The notes: generated from the letters alone by a model not told the origin. 64,000 nt of DNA from JBFHIJ01 sp963678775 (GCA_963678775.2 CAXXGR010000004.1:1-64000), one strand, 5' to 3'; shown: positions 18,568 to 27,217, counted from the stretch's first letter. Translations and numbers: made by a program.

Positions 18568-19503
18568 ATGAAAATAACTGTAATAGGCGGCGGTAATGTA
18601 GGTGCAACCTGTGCTCAACTAATTGCAAACGACGAATTGGCAAATGAAGTAATCCTTGTAGATATTGTTGACGGTATACCTCAAGGTAAATCTTTGGATA
18701 TGTATGAATCTATGCCTATTCGCGAATCTGATACAAAAGTATTAGGAACTAACGGATATGAACTAACTAAAGATTCTGATATCGTTATCATAACTGCCGG
18801 TTTAGCAAGAAAACCAGGCATGACTCGCGACGACCTTTTGAAGAAAAACGCAGCTATCGTCTCTTCATGTGCTGAAAATGCTTTTAAATACTCTCCTGAT
18901 GCATATTATATCATCGTTTCTAATCCTTTGGATGTGATGACTTACGTAGCCTTGAAAAAATTAGGTATTAGCAGAGAAAGAGTTATCGGCATGGCTGGCA
19001 TACTTGACACTGCGCGCTACCGTAGCTTTATTTCTATGGAGTTAGGAGTTTCGATGCAGGACATTCAGGCGCTTATTCTTGGCGGTCATGGCGACACTAT
19101 GGTACCTCTCCCTCGCTTTACAACTATTGCAGGTATCCCTTTGACTGATATGATGGATAAAGAAACTATCGACTCTATTGTGGCAAGAGCTGCCGGAGGC
19201 GGTGGAGAAATCGTTAAACATCTTAAAACAGGCTCTGCTTATTATGCTCCTGCGTCAGCGGCTGTGCAGATGGTAGAAGCTATCGTAAAAGATCAAAAGC
19301 GTATCTTGCCTTGCTCTGTATTGCTTAAAGGTGAATATGGATACAACGATGTAGTAATCGGTGTTCCTGTGCAGTTAGGTAAAGGCGGATGCGAAAAAAT
19401 CATCGAGTTGAAGTTAAATGCTGAAGAGAAAGCTCTTCTTGACAAATCTGCTTCTCACGTAGAAGTAACTATAAAAGAAGCAACTGAAATGTTAGGTTTA
19501 TAA
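18568..19503 (+). CDS. mdh: malate dehydrogenase
   Basis: An NAD-dependent malate dehydrogenase of the LDH-like type, 311 residues. The nucleotide loop GGGNVGAT (7-14), substrate Arg81 and Arg87 (ARKPGMTR), Arg150 with the preceding Asp147 (ILDTAR) and catalytic His174 (GGHGDTMVP) are all in place. Arg81 marks malate rather than lactate specificity. The sequence is strongly reminiscent of the Chlorobium tetrameric enzyme, for example in SMQDIQALILGGHGD and the SAYYAPA region. A ribosome-binding AGGGG precedes the ATG. Its product supplies oxaloacetate to the neighbouring citrate synthase, or in reverse helps a reductive branch. Confidence 0.95.
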   Translation: MKITVIGGGNVGATCAQLIANDELANEVILVDIVDGIPQGKSLDMYESMPIRESDTKVLGTNGYELTKDSDIVIITAGLARKPGMTRDDLLKKNAAIVSSCAENAFKYSPDAYYIIVSNPLDVMTYVALKKLGISRERVIGMAGILDTARYRSFISMELGVSMQDIQALILGGHGDTMVPLPRFTTIAGIPLTDMMDKETIDSIVARAAGGGGEIVKHLKTGSAYYAPASAAVQMVEAIVKDQKRILPCSVLLKGEYGYNDVVIGVPVQLGKGGCEKIIELKLNAEEKALLDKSASHVEVTIKEATEMLGL

Positions 19504-19521
19504 TCTGACTTATATATATCT

Positions 19522-19563
19522 ATCAGAAAACCCGTGATAGTTTACTGCCACGGGTTTTCTGAT
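19522..19563. terminator. bidirectional hairpin, copy 1 of a three-copy terminator
   Basis: The stem ATCAGAAAACCCGTG/CACGGGTTTTCTGAT is 15 bp with a 12-nt loop, between the convergent mdh and T9SS genes. Nearly identical hairpins lie at 21195-21236 and 22766-22807, each downstream of a homologous minus-strand T9SS gene. Confidence 0.85.
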
Positions 19564-19601
19564 TATTATCTCTATATCTCATTCTAGTAGTAATGATACG
19601 G

Positions 19602-20960
19602 CTAATTTACTGCGAAACCGAATAAACGCTTTTGTGAATCATTATCTACAAGCAAATAGTACATACCTGTTTTCATATTTAATGTATTTATGCGTTTTAT
19701 AGCAAACGCAGTTGATTCATCGTATTCCATTTCATTATCAAGTTCTTTGATTAACTGCCCCATATAGTTGTATATTTTAAACTTTACTTTAGACCGAGTT
19801 GATGGTTTCAGATAAAATTTTACATTAGTATATGTTGTAGCCGGATTAGGATATACATTTATTGGTACTATAGTCGGAAACGCTTCTATAGAGTTGCCTT
19901 CTGGAAAGTATTCTACTGCTTTGTAATATGTTTTGCCATTCTCTTCAAATAAACCCGAATACCAGTTAGTGTTGCGTCCTGAGTTTTGTACTTTATATAC
20001 AACGCTAAAATCTTTATGCTCCAGATGTTCGAAAGTGAGATTATCTATTTGCTTATACTTAACTACTCCCTTAGATAAAGTGTGTATAGAGACATAAATA
20101 TTTCCCTGACAATCAAAATTAGCTTTAGGTTCTAAGTAATAAATGCTATCTACAACCAAAACATCAGGATTGTCTATTAGCAAATTGGTTTTAGTTAAAT
20201 CTATTACGTTAAAATCCCATGATTCAATATCAAAGATTCCAATTCTTTGCTTCCAACCGGAGAGAAGTAGACGTTTGCCATCAAAATCCATCTCTTTTGT
20301 AGAAATCCATTCTAAATCTCTTGCTACAACAATAGAGTCTAAATCAATTTGCCATTTTTCATTTTCAGAATAGTAGTAAATTTTATTGACAAATTGCCCA
20401 AGATAAATGAAACCATCTTTATAAGGATGAAAATTCATAGGTGAAAGATTCCACTGATGAATATTAACAGAATCGAGAGGCAAAGAGTCTAATGTCAAAG
20501 TTTGCTCGTCAAACGTGTAAATATTATCCCAATACCCGCTAAACCAAAATTTATGGTTGCTGTAACCTGATGTATTTTTATATTTAAAATAAGGATTGAG
20601 CTGTAATGCATTTATAACTATTGTAGTATCTTTATTAAAAAAACAAATATATGAACTATCCTTTGTTGAAAAAGAAGTCTTATTGATTATACTACCAAAG
20701 TGAGTAAATACCGGGTGAATATAATTGATTTCATAAGATTTAGTATCTGTTTTGAATGTATCAATAATATTCCAAGTTTTACTATTTTCATCAACAACTG
20801 CAAACTCATCAGTTGAAAAGAAGTACAACTGAGAGGCTGAATCTAAAAAAGCTTTCTCAAATCTAAATCCATCTCTAAATTCATAAGCCTCATCAAAAGA
20901 TTGAGATTTAGCCAAAATACAAAGACTTATTAAGCATATGAATGTAAAAAATATACGCAT
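19602..20960 (-). CDS. T9SS-exported protein, diverged member of the tandem array
   Basis: A 452-residue secreted protein from the ATG at 20960, which follows AAGGAG by 6 nt. The longer frame from 20984 is rejected because it would add residues before the signal peptide MRIFFTFICLISLCILAKS. The mid-region is beta-rich and propeller-like, with repeated asparagine- and aspartate-rich strands. The C-terminal 75 residues form a type A T9SS domain (VYPNPATTYTNVKFYLKP, MKTGMYYLLVDNDSQ). It shares its C-terminal domain, 3' terminator and general plan with the two nearly identical 465-residue genes upstream, but the central sequence has diverged. Its Shine-Dalgarno lies inside the last codons of a truncated remnant of those genes. 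Ligand unknown. Confidence 0.8.
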   Translation of the reverse strand: MRIFFTFICLISLCILAKSQSFDEAYEFRDGFRFEKAFLDSASQLYFFSTDEFAVVDENSKTWNIIDTFKTDTKSYEINYIHPVFTHFGSIINKTSFSTKDSSYICFFNKDTTIVINALQLNPYFKYKNTSGYSNHKFWFSGYWDNIYTFDEQTLTLDSLPLDSVNIHQWNLSPMNFHPYKDGFIYLGQFVNKIYYYSENEKWQIDLDSIVVARDLEWISTKEMDFDGKRLLLSGWKQRIGIFDIESWDFNVIDLTKTNLLIDNPDVLVVDSIYYLEPKANFDCQGNIYVSIHTLSKGVVKYKQIDNLTFEHLEHKDFSVVYKVQNSGRNTNWYSGLFEENGKTYYKAVEYFPEGNSIEAFPTIVPINVYPNPATTYTNVKFYLKPSTRSKVKFKIYNYMGQLIKELDNEMEYDESTAFAIKRINTLNMKTGMYYLLVDNDSQKRLFGFAVN

Positions 20961-20961
20961 T

Positions 20962-21102
20962 TTATCTCCTTGATAGATAATCAATAGTCAATTCTTTAAA
21001 TGGGTTATCGTCTTCCGTGCAAAATATTGGCTTGCCAAATTGTTGGCTGTATGCCACAGTTGACATTATAAACATAAAAGTAAATAGTATAATTCTTCTC
21101 AT
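20962..21102 (-). pseudogene. truncated 5' remnant of a tandem T9SS gene
   Basis: A 46-codon frame begins MRRIILFTFMFIMSTVAYSQ and matches the signal peptide and first 35 residues of the two 465-residue neighbours up to FCTEDDNPF. It then switches to unrelated KELTIDYLSRR and stops inside the ribosome-binding site of the next gene. It looks like the scar of an array contraction or recombination. It could still be translated as a short exported peptide. Confidence 0.75.
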
Positions 21103-21194
21103 CAGAATGCTCCTTTTTGGGTAAATGTATTTTATATTACATACAAACAGTTATATGTGCATTTAGTTACATAATATATTTATTTAAGTTTTCA

Positions 21195-21236
21195 ATCAGA
21201 AAACCCGTGAAAGTTTACTGCCACGGGTTTTCTGAT
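21195..21236 (-). terminator. terminator hairpin, copy 2
   Basis: The same 15-bp stem as at 19522-19563, downstream of the T9SS gene at 21275-22672. It is followed on the minus strand by an A/T-rich stretch without a long T run. Confidence 0.75.
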
Positions 21237-21274
21237 TATTATCTCTATATCTCATTCTAGTAGTAATGATATTA

Positions 21275-22672
21275 CTAATTTACTGCGAAACCTACCATTT
21301 TCTGTTCCTCTCCGTTATCTATTACTAAATAATAGATGCCTGTTTTATACTTAGTTACATCTATTCGCTTACTTGCAAAAAATCTACCATTGTCGTACTC
21401 TACATCACTGTCTAATTTGTCAACTACGCCACCAAGATAGTTATATACTGTGAATTTCAAATCGTCTACTAAGTCCGGGCGTAGATAAAATTCTACTGTG
21501 GTGGTGAGCATCGCAGGGTTTGGTGCTACTTTCATACCAAGCATTGTCGGTACACTTTCCACAGATGTTCCATTAGGATAGTATGGCACTGCTACCCAGT
21601 TTGTATCAGAGTCGGGATTTTCATACTGCCCTGCCAAGTAGTAATAGCCAAATGGTGTTGGCATCAGCATTGTTACTTCATTCATATACGGAGCGGAAGG
21701 TAATGAAGGATTCCTATCCTCATCTATGTAGAACATTTTATACTCTTGTCTACTATTACTAATATAACTAAGATAAATATCTCCGTTATTTGTAACCTTT
21801 ATTTCAGATGCAAAGCTATCTGTATTAAGATTATCATCTTTTAAAAATTCATGCAAAATGCCTTTGTCTACGTCAAAGACTTCCAATTCATGAGTATCCA
21901 AATCAAATATTAGTACGACAGTAGTAACATCAAGCATATATGCTTTGTTACCTAATATTTTGATAGATTTCAAATGATAAAATTCAGGATACTGCTCAGT
22001 AATTATAGAATCTATACTTATAGAATAATATTCATCGTTCGAAACATAGTGTAAATATTTATTATCAATTGTCACATAAAGCAAGCCATTTTTGTATTGA
22101 TTTATTAAAGCAGGAAAAATATATGGTATTTTGTATTTTTCATCACCAAGCATAACAGAATCTATTTCTAATGTATTTTCATCGATTGTAAGGAGCCTTT
22201 TGTAATTGCCAAATAGCCAGTATTTATTATCTGCATAAATCACTTTTGAAATATTCTTTTGGTACGCTATTGAGTATTCTCCTAAAGTGTATCGCCAAGA
22301 CATTGCGGAGTCTTGATTCTCAACATATAAATAGTGAATAGCTGAATCCTGACCGGAGAACCCTTTCATAGCCGGAACTACAATCTGAAGCTTTGACTTT
22401 TTACCAAAAACTAAATCGCTAATATAGCGAACCTCATATACGGAATCTCGCATAGAAATATACATCTGCGGAATTAGCGAATCTGCTTTCTGGTCATATA
22501 CATGAGCAAGTGAAGATGCAAAACGATAGAAATATTGAGTCCCCGCTGAATCTAAAGCTAAATAACTAAATGGGTTATGCTTTTCCGTGCAAAATATTGG
22601 TTTGCCAAATTGCTGACTGTGTGCCACAGATGTTAATATCAACATAAAAGTAAATAGTATAATTCTTCTCAT
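21275..22672 (-). CDS. T9SS-exported protein, tandem copy A
   Basis: A 465-residue secreted protein with signal peptide MRRIILFTFMLILTSVAHSQ, a beta-rich central region (residues about 25-385) that looks propeller-like, and a type A T9SS C-terminal domain (MKVAPNPAMLTTTVEFYLRP, KTGIYYLVIDNGEEQ). AGGAG sits 7 nt before the ATG. It is almost identical to the copy at 22846-24243; visible differences include VAHSQQ for VAYSQE, EKHNPF for EEDNPF, IFPALI for ILPALI and NDEYY for SDEYY. Function is unknown; surface display through T9SS is inferred from the C-terminal domain. Its own terminator hairpin lies about 40 bp past the stop codon. Confidence 0.85.
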   Translation of the reverse strand: MRRIILFTFMLILTSVAHSQQFGKPIFCTEKHNPFSYLALDSAGTQYFYRFASSLAHVYDQKADSLIPQMYISMRDSVYEVRYISDLVFGKKSKLQIVVPAMKGFSGQDSAIHYLYVENQDSAMSWRYTLGEYSIAYQKNISKVIYADNKYWLFGNYKRLLTIDENTLEIDSVMLGDEKYKIPYIFPALINQYKNGLLYVTIDNKYLHYVSNDEYYSISIDSIITEQYPEFYHLKSIKILGNKAYMLDVTTVVLIFDLDTHELEVFDVDKGILHEFLKDDNLNTDSFASEIKVTNNGDIYLSYISNSRQEYKMFYIDEDRNPSLPSAPYMNEVTMLMPTPFGYYYLAGQYENPDSDTNWVAVPYYPNGTSVESVPTMLGMKVAPNPAMLTTTVEFYLRPDLVDDLKFTVYNYLGGVVDKLDSDVEYDNGRFFASKRIDVTKYKTGIYYLVIDNGEEQKMVGFAVN

Positions 22673-22765
22673 CAGAATGCTCCTTTTTTGGGTGAATGTA
22701 TATTATATTACATACAAACAGTTATATGTGCTTTTAGTTACATAATATATTTATTTAAGTTTTCA

Positions 22766-22807
22766 ATCAGAAAACCCGTGAAAGTTTACTGCCACGGGTT
22801 TTCTGAT
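22766..22807 (-). terminator. terminator hairpin, copy 3
   Basis: The stem ATCAGAAAACCCGTG/CACGGGTTTTCTGAT again, downstream of tandem copy B and identical to copy 2, as expected from the recent duplication. Confidence 0.75.
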
Positions 22808-22845
22808 TATTATCTCTATATCTCATTCTAGTAGTAATGATATTA

Positions 22846-24243
22846 CTAATTTACTGCGAAACCTACCATTTTCTGTTCCTCTCCGTTATCTATTACTAAA
22901 TAATAGATGCCTGTTTTATACTTAGTTACATCTATTCGCTTACTTGCAAAAAATCTACCATTGTCGTACTCTACATCACTGTCTAATTTGTCAACTACGC
23001 CACCAAGATAGTTATATACTGTGAATTTCAAATCGTCTACTAAGTCCGGGCGTAGATAAAATTCTACTGTGGTGGTGAGCATCGCAGGGTTTGGTGCTAC
23101 TTTCATACCAAGCATTGTCGGTACACTTTCCACAGATGTTCCATTAGGATAGTATGGCACTGCTACCCAGTTTGTATCAGAGTCGGGATTTTCATACTGC
23201 CCTGCCAAGTAGTAATAGCCAAATGGTGTTGGCATCAGCATTGTTACTTCATTCATATACGGAGCGGAAGGTAATGAAGGATTCCTATCCTCATCTATGT
23301 AGAACATTTTATACTCTTGTCTACTATTACTAATATAACTAAGATAAATATCTCCGTTGTTTGTAACCTCTATTTCAGATGCAAAGCTATCTGTATTAAG
23401 ATTATCATCTTTTAAAAATTCATGCAAAATGCCTTTGTCTACGTCAAAGACTTCCAATTCATGAGTATCCAAATCAAATATTAGTACGACAGTAGTAACA
23501 TCAAGCATATATGCTTTGTTACCTAATATTTTGATAGATTTCAAATGATAAAATTCAGGATACTGCTCAGTAATTATAGAATCTATACTTATAGAATAAT
23601 ATTCATCGCTCGAAACATAATGCAAATATTTATTATCAAATGTCACATAAAGCAAGCCATTTTTGTATTGATTTATTAAAGCAGGCAAAATATATGGTAT
23701 TTTGTATTTTTCATCACCAAGCATAACAGAATCTATTTCTAATGTATTTTCATCGATTGTAAGTAGCCTTTTGTAATTGCCAAATAGCCAGTATTTATTA
23801 TCTGCATAAATCACTTTTGAAATATTCTTTTGGTACGCTATTGAATATTCTCCTAAAGTGTATCGCCAAGACATTGCGGAGTCTTGATTCTCAACATATA
23901 AATAGTGAATAGTTGAATCCTGACCGGAGAACCCTTTCATAGCCGGAACTACAATCTGAAGCTTTGACTTTTTACCAAAAACTAAATCGCTAATATAGCG
24001 AACCTCATATACGGAATCTCGCATAGAAATATACATCTGCGGAATTAGCGAATCTGCTTTCTGGTCATATACATGAGCAAGTGAAGATGCAAAACGATAG
24101 AAATATTGAGTCCCCGCTGAATCTAAAGCTAAATAACTAAATGGGTTATCTTCTTCCGTGCAAAATATTGGCTTGCCAAATTCCTGGCTGTATGCCACAG
24201 ATGTTAATATCAACATAAAAGTAAATAGTATAATTCTTCTCAT
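22846..24243 (-). CDS. T9SS-exported protein, tandem copy B
   Basis: A 465-residue near-twin of the 21275-22672 gene, with the same signal peptide, beta-rich core and type A T9SS C-terminal domain. The start is the ATG at 24243, with AGGAG 7 nt upstream. A longer frame to 24339 would place 32 extra residues before the signal peptide and overlap the upstream gene, so it is rejected. This copy is the promoter-proximal member; sequence upstream of its Shine-Dalgarno differs from the other copies, which marks the edge of the duplicated unit near 24256. The regulatory region is therefore not shared with copy A. Confidence 0.85.
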   Translation of the reverse strand: MRRIILFTFMLILTSVAYSQEFGKPIFCTEEDNPFSYLALDSAGTQYFYRFASSLAHVYDQKADSLIPQMYISMRDSVYEVRYISDLVFGKKSKLQIVVPAMKGFSGQDSTIHYLYVENQDSAMSWRYTLGEYSIAYQKNISKVIYADNKYWLFGNYKRLLTIDENTLEIDSVMLGDEKYKIPYILPALINQYKNGLLYVTFDNKYLHYVSSDEYYSISIDSIITEQYPEFYHLKSIKILGNKAYMLDVTTVVLIFDLDTHELEVFDVDKGILHEFLKDDNLNTDSFASEIEVTNNGDIYLSYISNSRQEYKMFYIDEDRNPSLPSAPYMNEVTMLMPTPFGYYYLAGQYENPDSDTNWVAVPYYPNGTSVESVPTMLGMKVAPNPAMLTTTVEFYLRPDLVDDLKFTVYNYLGGVVDKLDSDVEYDNGRFFASKRIDVTKYKTGIYYLVIDNGEEQKMVGFAVN

Positions 24244-24263
24244 CAGAATGCTCCTAGAATAAT

Positions 24264-24311
24264 AATGCAAGGCATTATATGCCACAGTATGGCTATTAAT
24301 ACCTTGCATTT
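24264..24311 (-). terminator. imperfect hairpin, likely terminator of the Cys-rich gene
   Basis: The outer arms AATGCAAGG and CCTTGCATT pair perfectly, with a partly paired inner region, between the Cys-rich gene and tandem copy B. On the minus strand it is followed by ATTATTATT rather than a pure T run, so termination may be weak. Confidence 0.5.
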
Positions 24312-24322
24312 TATTATAAATT

Positions 24323-25006
24323 TTATTCACAAATAACATGACAGTTTACCCAGCGACCGCCAAGTAATTCACTTAATTGTTTAGATTCAGGACAAATTCC
24401 ATCTATAATTTTCTCTACTGAATCATACTCAGCATGCAAATTTAATAATCCATATTCATCTACTTTGTAACATAATTTATAAACGTATTTACACGTACCT
24501 GCATCAGGACTACAAGGAGTTGAGGTATAAGCCATGGAATATTGACCATCTTCCCATGAATCCATCAAATATGGGTCAGTAATACAACTAGCAGTAGTAA
24601 TATCTGTTACAGTATTATTATAATGTATTTCATCACTGCATAAAGATATAAACATTGTATTAATATATTCGCCATTCTCTATATCAGGAAGAATTATTTC
24701 AGCAGCTTTTTGCATAGCTAAATCAATATTTTCCAACAATTTGTCATGAGCTTCTTCGATATTGCATTCCGGATCATCAGTCACAAATAACCATTTATTG
24801 ATGTGAATTTTTGGCCATGTCAAGTCAGTTCCAGGATATTGATCCATCCAACAGTATTCTGCCCATAACTCACAGCAATCTGTAAGATCCATAATTTTCA
24901 TAACACCCCCATACTCATATCCTTCCGGACAATCCTCAGCTTTGGCATCAATAGAAACGATAGCTACGAAAAGCAGCACAGCAAGCAAGGTATGAAATAA
25001 TTTCAT
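24323..25006 (-). CDS. cysteine-rich exported protein of unknown function
   Basis: A 227-residue protein with a signal peptide (MKLFHTLLAVLLFVAIVSIDAKA, cleavage near residue 23). The mature part holds thirteen cysteines spread along its length (EDCPEG, TDCCEL, EYCW, PECN, SLCS, PCSPDAGTC, KLCY, GICP, VNCHVICE), which suggests several disulfides in the periplasm or outside the cell. There is no T9SS domain or lipobox. No family was recognised. It precedes the tandem T9SS genes on the same strand, separated by a weak hairpin, so it could be co-expressed with them. Its upstream region contains two strong hairpins (25039-25104). Confidence 0.7.
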   Translation of the reverse strand: MKLFHTLLAVLLFVAIVSIDAKAEDCPEGYEYGGVMKIMDLTDCCELWAEYCWMDQYPGTDLTWPKIHINKWLFVTDDPECNIEEAHDKLLENIDLAMQKAAEIILPDIENGEYINTMFISLCSDEIHYNNTVTDITTASCITDPYLMDSWEDGQYSMAYTSTPCSPDAGTCKYVYKLCYKVDEYGLLNLHAEYDSVEKIIDGICPESKQLSELLGGRWVNCHVICE

Positions 25007-25380
25007 AACAAAAACCTCTTGTAAAGTAGTAAAACAAGCTATTCAATAACCTTTATTGAATAGTGGAAACAACCGGGCTAAGCAAGCGGCCACTTGCTTA
25101 GCCCTCTTTAGATTAATACAAACTACGTATATTAATCTTATCTTTTCTGTTATCTGAGCTCGCTTAAATATACAGCATTGTATTTAATTGTGCAAGGTTT
25201 TATTTTTTTTTTTTGCATAATATGCAATTTTAAAATCATTTTTACTCATACATCGTTCGATAGATTCACCTACAAATAAAACATAAACTATCACTTCAAT
25301 ATCTACACCAAATATAAATTTGCAATTCTCACTAAAGTGTCTTATATCATATTATCGCAAATTGACAAATTGAGAATGAT
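25007..25380. other. divergent spacer with two perfect hairpins and a palindrome
   Basis: A 374-bp gap between divergent genes. It holds an 11-bp perfect hairpin CTATTCAATAA/TTATTGAATAG (25039-25063), a 12-bp perfect hairpin GGGCTAAGCAAG/CTTGCTTAGCCC (25075-25104) and the palindrome TTGCATA-A-TATGCAA (25213-25227). The hairpins lie in the leader of the minus-strand Cys-rich gene; the second resembles a terminator on the plus strand (followed by TCTTT). No small gene was seen. Confidence 0.55.
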
Positions 25381-26100
25381 ATGCACACTAAACTTAAAAC
25401 CCGTACAGAAGTCTCTGCCCATCAGGCAGACTACCTCAGGCGCTTGAAGCTAAGCAGCTTCTTTAATCTGATGCAGGACGGAGCATATAAAAATGCAGAA
25501 GAATATGGCTATGGATTTTACCGAATGGAAAGCAAAGGGCTTATCTGGGTAATCTCTCGAATTAAAGTAAATTGGGAAAATGACGCTTTTTTTGAAGATA
25601 CTCTGCAATTCTCCACATGGGCAAAAGGTCTGGAAAAAATCTTTTTCAAGCGTGACTATCTGCTCGAATCAGAAAACATAACTATAGCAAGGGCAACTGC
25701 TCTTTGGCTAATTATTGATGAAAAATCACGAAGACCCCAACGCCCGAGAGTTATTACAGATTACGAAACAACATTTATTGACGAAAGCGTTGTGGACGAA
25801 ATCCCCCGCAAGATAGAAATATTAGAAGATACAGATTTTGTTTTTTCTAAAACTGTAAGGCACTGCGACATTGATATAAACGGCCACATGAATAACGAAA
25901 GATATGTGGAGCTTGCACTTGATGCCTTGCCTAAGGATTACTTTGAAAAGAAACTAAAAACATTTGAAATCGAGTTCAAACAAGAATGCAGTTTTGGCGA
26001 TGAATTAATCCTTACTCGTAAAATTATGGACAATTCAGTCTACGTTAGAGCGTGTAATGACTTAAGCGAATGCCTATTTGCAGCTATATTTAGCTTCTAA
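25381..26100 (+). CDS. acyl-ACP thioesterase family protein
   Basis: A 239-residue double-hotdog protein of the acyl-ACP thioesterase (FatA/FatB-like) family, which releases fatty acids from acyl carrier protein. The N-terminal hotdog contains LSSFFNLMQDGAYKNAEEYG and GLIWVISRIKVNW. The second hotdog carries DINGHMNNERYVELALDALP (about 164-183), where bacterial members place the catalytic Asn and His. The length fits bacterial homologues. The ATG at 25381 has no clear Shine-Dalgarno, as is common in Bacteroidota. It precedes pfkA by 86 bp on the same strand; co-transcription is possible. Confidence 0.85.
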   Translation: MHTKLKTRTEVSAHQADYLRRLKLSSFFNLMQDGAYKNAEEYGYGFYRMESKGLIWVISRIKVNWENDAFFEDTLQFSTWAKGLEKIFFKRDYLLESENITIARATALWLIIDEKSRRPQRPRVITDYETTFIDESVVDEIPRKIEILEDTDFVFSKTVRHCDIDINGHMNNERYVELALDALPKDYFEKKLKTFEIEFKQECSFGDELILTRKIMDNSVYVRACNDLSECLFAAIFSF

Positions 26101-26186
26101 ATTATTATTTGATATTCATATCAATTATTGTAAATTAGGATGAATTATTAATGGTCATGTTGGTACACTAATCAGATTACACGCAA

Positions 26187-27146
26187 ATGAAAAGAATTGG
26201 GATTTTGACAAGTGGGGGCGACGCTCCCGGTATGAATGCTCACGTTAGAGCAGCTGTCCGCACCGCCCTTTCCAGAGGTTTGGAAATCTACGGCATTATA
26301 GGCGGGTTTTCAGGCATGATAGAAGGTAATTTTGAAAAGTTAGGCAGAAAAGAAACTGCTAACATAATCGCGCGTGGTGGCACTATATTAAAAACCAGCC
26401 GCTCAAAAGAATTTATGAATCCCGGAGGGAGAGCTGCTGCTGCGGACAGCATCCGCGAAGCCGGCATAGAAGGCATCATCGCCTGCGGTGGTAACGGTAC
26501 TTTCCAGGGCGCTCACGCACTATGGGAAGAGCATGGCATTCCGATTGTAGGCACACCCGGCACTATTGATAATGACTTATACGGCACTTATTATACTATC
26601 GGATATGACACTGCATTAAATACTGCTGCAGAAGCTATCGACAGAATCAGAGACACTGCTGACTCGCACGGAAGAGTGTTCCTGATAGAAGTAATGGGCA
26701 GGCATGCGGGCTTTATAGCAATGGATGTCGGTATTGCAACCGGTGCAGAGTTCATAGCAGTTCCGGAATCTCTGACTAACATGGATATTTTGTATCAAAG
26801 AATACTCAAGCAAGGCAAAACTCGCCGCACGATAGTAATAGTTGGCGAAGGTGATGAAAATGGCGGTGCCACTAAAATGGCTTCAGTACTTCAAGAAAAG
26901 TATGACATAAACCCTAAAGTTACTATACTTGGTCACATTCAGCGTGGTGGCAGCCCAACTGTTCGTGACAGAGTGCTCGCCAGCCACTTAGGCTTAGAGG
27001 CAGTAAATGCTTTGATAGACGGCAAGACAGATGTAATGGTCGGCAGAAAGTATCATGAAATACAGTACACCCCGCTAAAAGACACTTGGTCTAAAAAGAA
27101 AGAACTTTGGAAGTATTTGATAGATTTATCAGATATGCTTATATAA
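26187..27146 (+). CDS. pfkA: 6-phosphofructokinase, ATP-type, with Asn103
   Basis: A glycolytic phosphofructokinase, 319 residues, phosphorylating fructose 6-phosphate. Visible motifs are GGDAPGMNAHVR (10-21), CGGNGTFQGA (100-109), PGTIDND (124-130, with catalytic Asp128), EVMGRHAGF (168-176) and GHIQRGGSP. Gly104 and the PGTIDND form rather than PKTIDND point to ATP instead of pyrophosphate as donor. Residue 103, Asp in E. coli PfkA where it helps bind Mg-ATP, is Asn here. I believe GGNG variants occur in some PFK lineages, but kinetics cannot be inferred. It is followed by a strong terminator. Confidence 0.9.
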   Translation: MKRIGILTSGGDAPGMNAHVRAAVRTALSRGLEIYGIIGGFSGMIEGNFEKLGRKETANIIARGGTILKTSRSKEFMNPGGRAAAADSIREAGIEGIIACGGNGTFQGAHALWEEHGIPIVGTPGTIDNDLYGTYYTIGYDTALNTAAEAIDRIRDTADSHGRVFLIEVMGRHAGFIAMDVGIATGAEFIAVPESLTNMDILYQRILKQGKTRRTIVIVGEGDENGGATKMASVLQEKYDINPKVTILGHIQRGGSPTVRDRVLASHLGLEAVNALIDGKTDVMVGRKYHEIQYTPLKDTWSKKKELWKYLIDLSDMLI

Positions 27147-27175
27147 TAATGTATAACAATAGTATTTTTTACTAC

Positions 27176-27217
27176 AAATCTCTATTCTCTTCATACGGGA
27201 ATAGAGATTTTTTTTGT
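27176..27217 (+). terminator. intrinsic terminator after pfkA
   Basis: The stem AAATCTCTATTC/GAATAGAGATTT has 12 perfect pairs and an 11-nt loop, followed by T8. It lies 29 bp after the stop codon. Confidence 0.92.

Larger units (their letters stand above)
20997..24256. repeat. tandem duplication, period about 1571 bp
   Basis: Copy 1 spans about 20997-22567 and copy 2 about 22568-24138, with a partial third to about 24256. Start codons lie at 21102, 22672 and 24243, giving spacings of 1570 and 1571 bp. The unit holds one terminator hairpin, one complete T9SS gene and the 5' end of the next. Copies differ by scattered substitutions, so the duplication is recent. Confidence 0.9.

Noticed and set aside
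19522..22807. The three identical hairpins as a CRISPR or regulatory repeat array
   Set aside because: They are spaced by 1.5 kb, sit after homologous genes and are explained by the gene duplication.
24244..24339. Extended start for tandem copy B
   Set aside because: It overlaps the Cys-rich gene, adds 32 residues before the signal peptide, and copy A starts at the equivalent of 24243.
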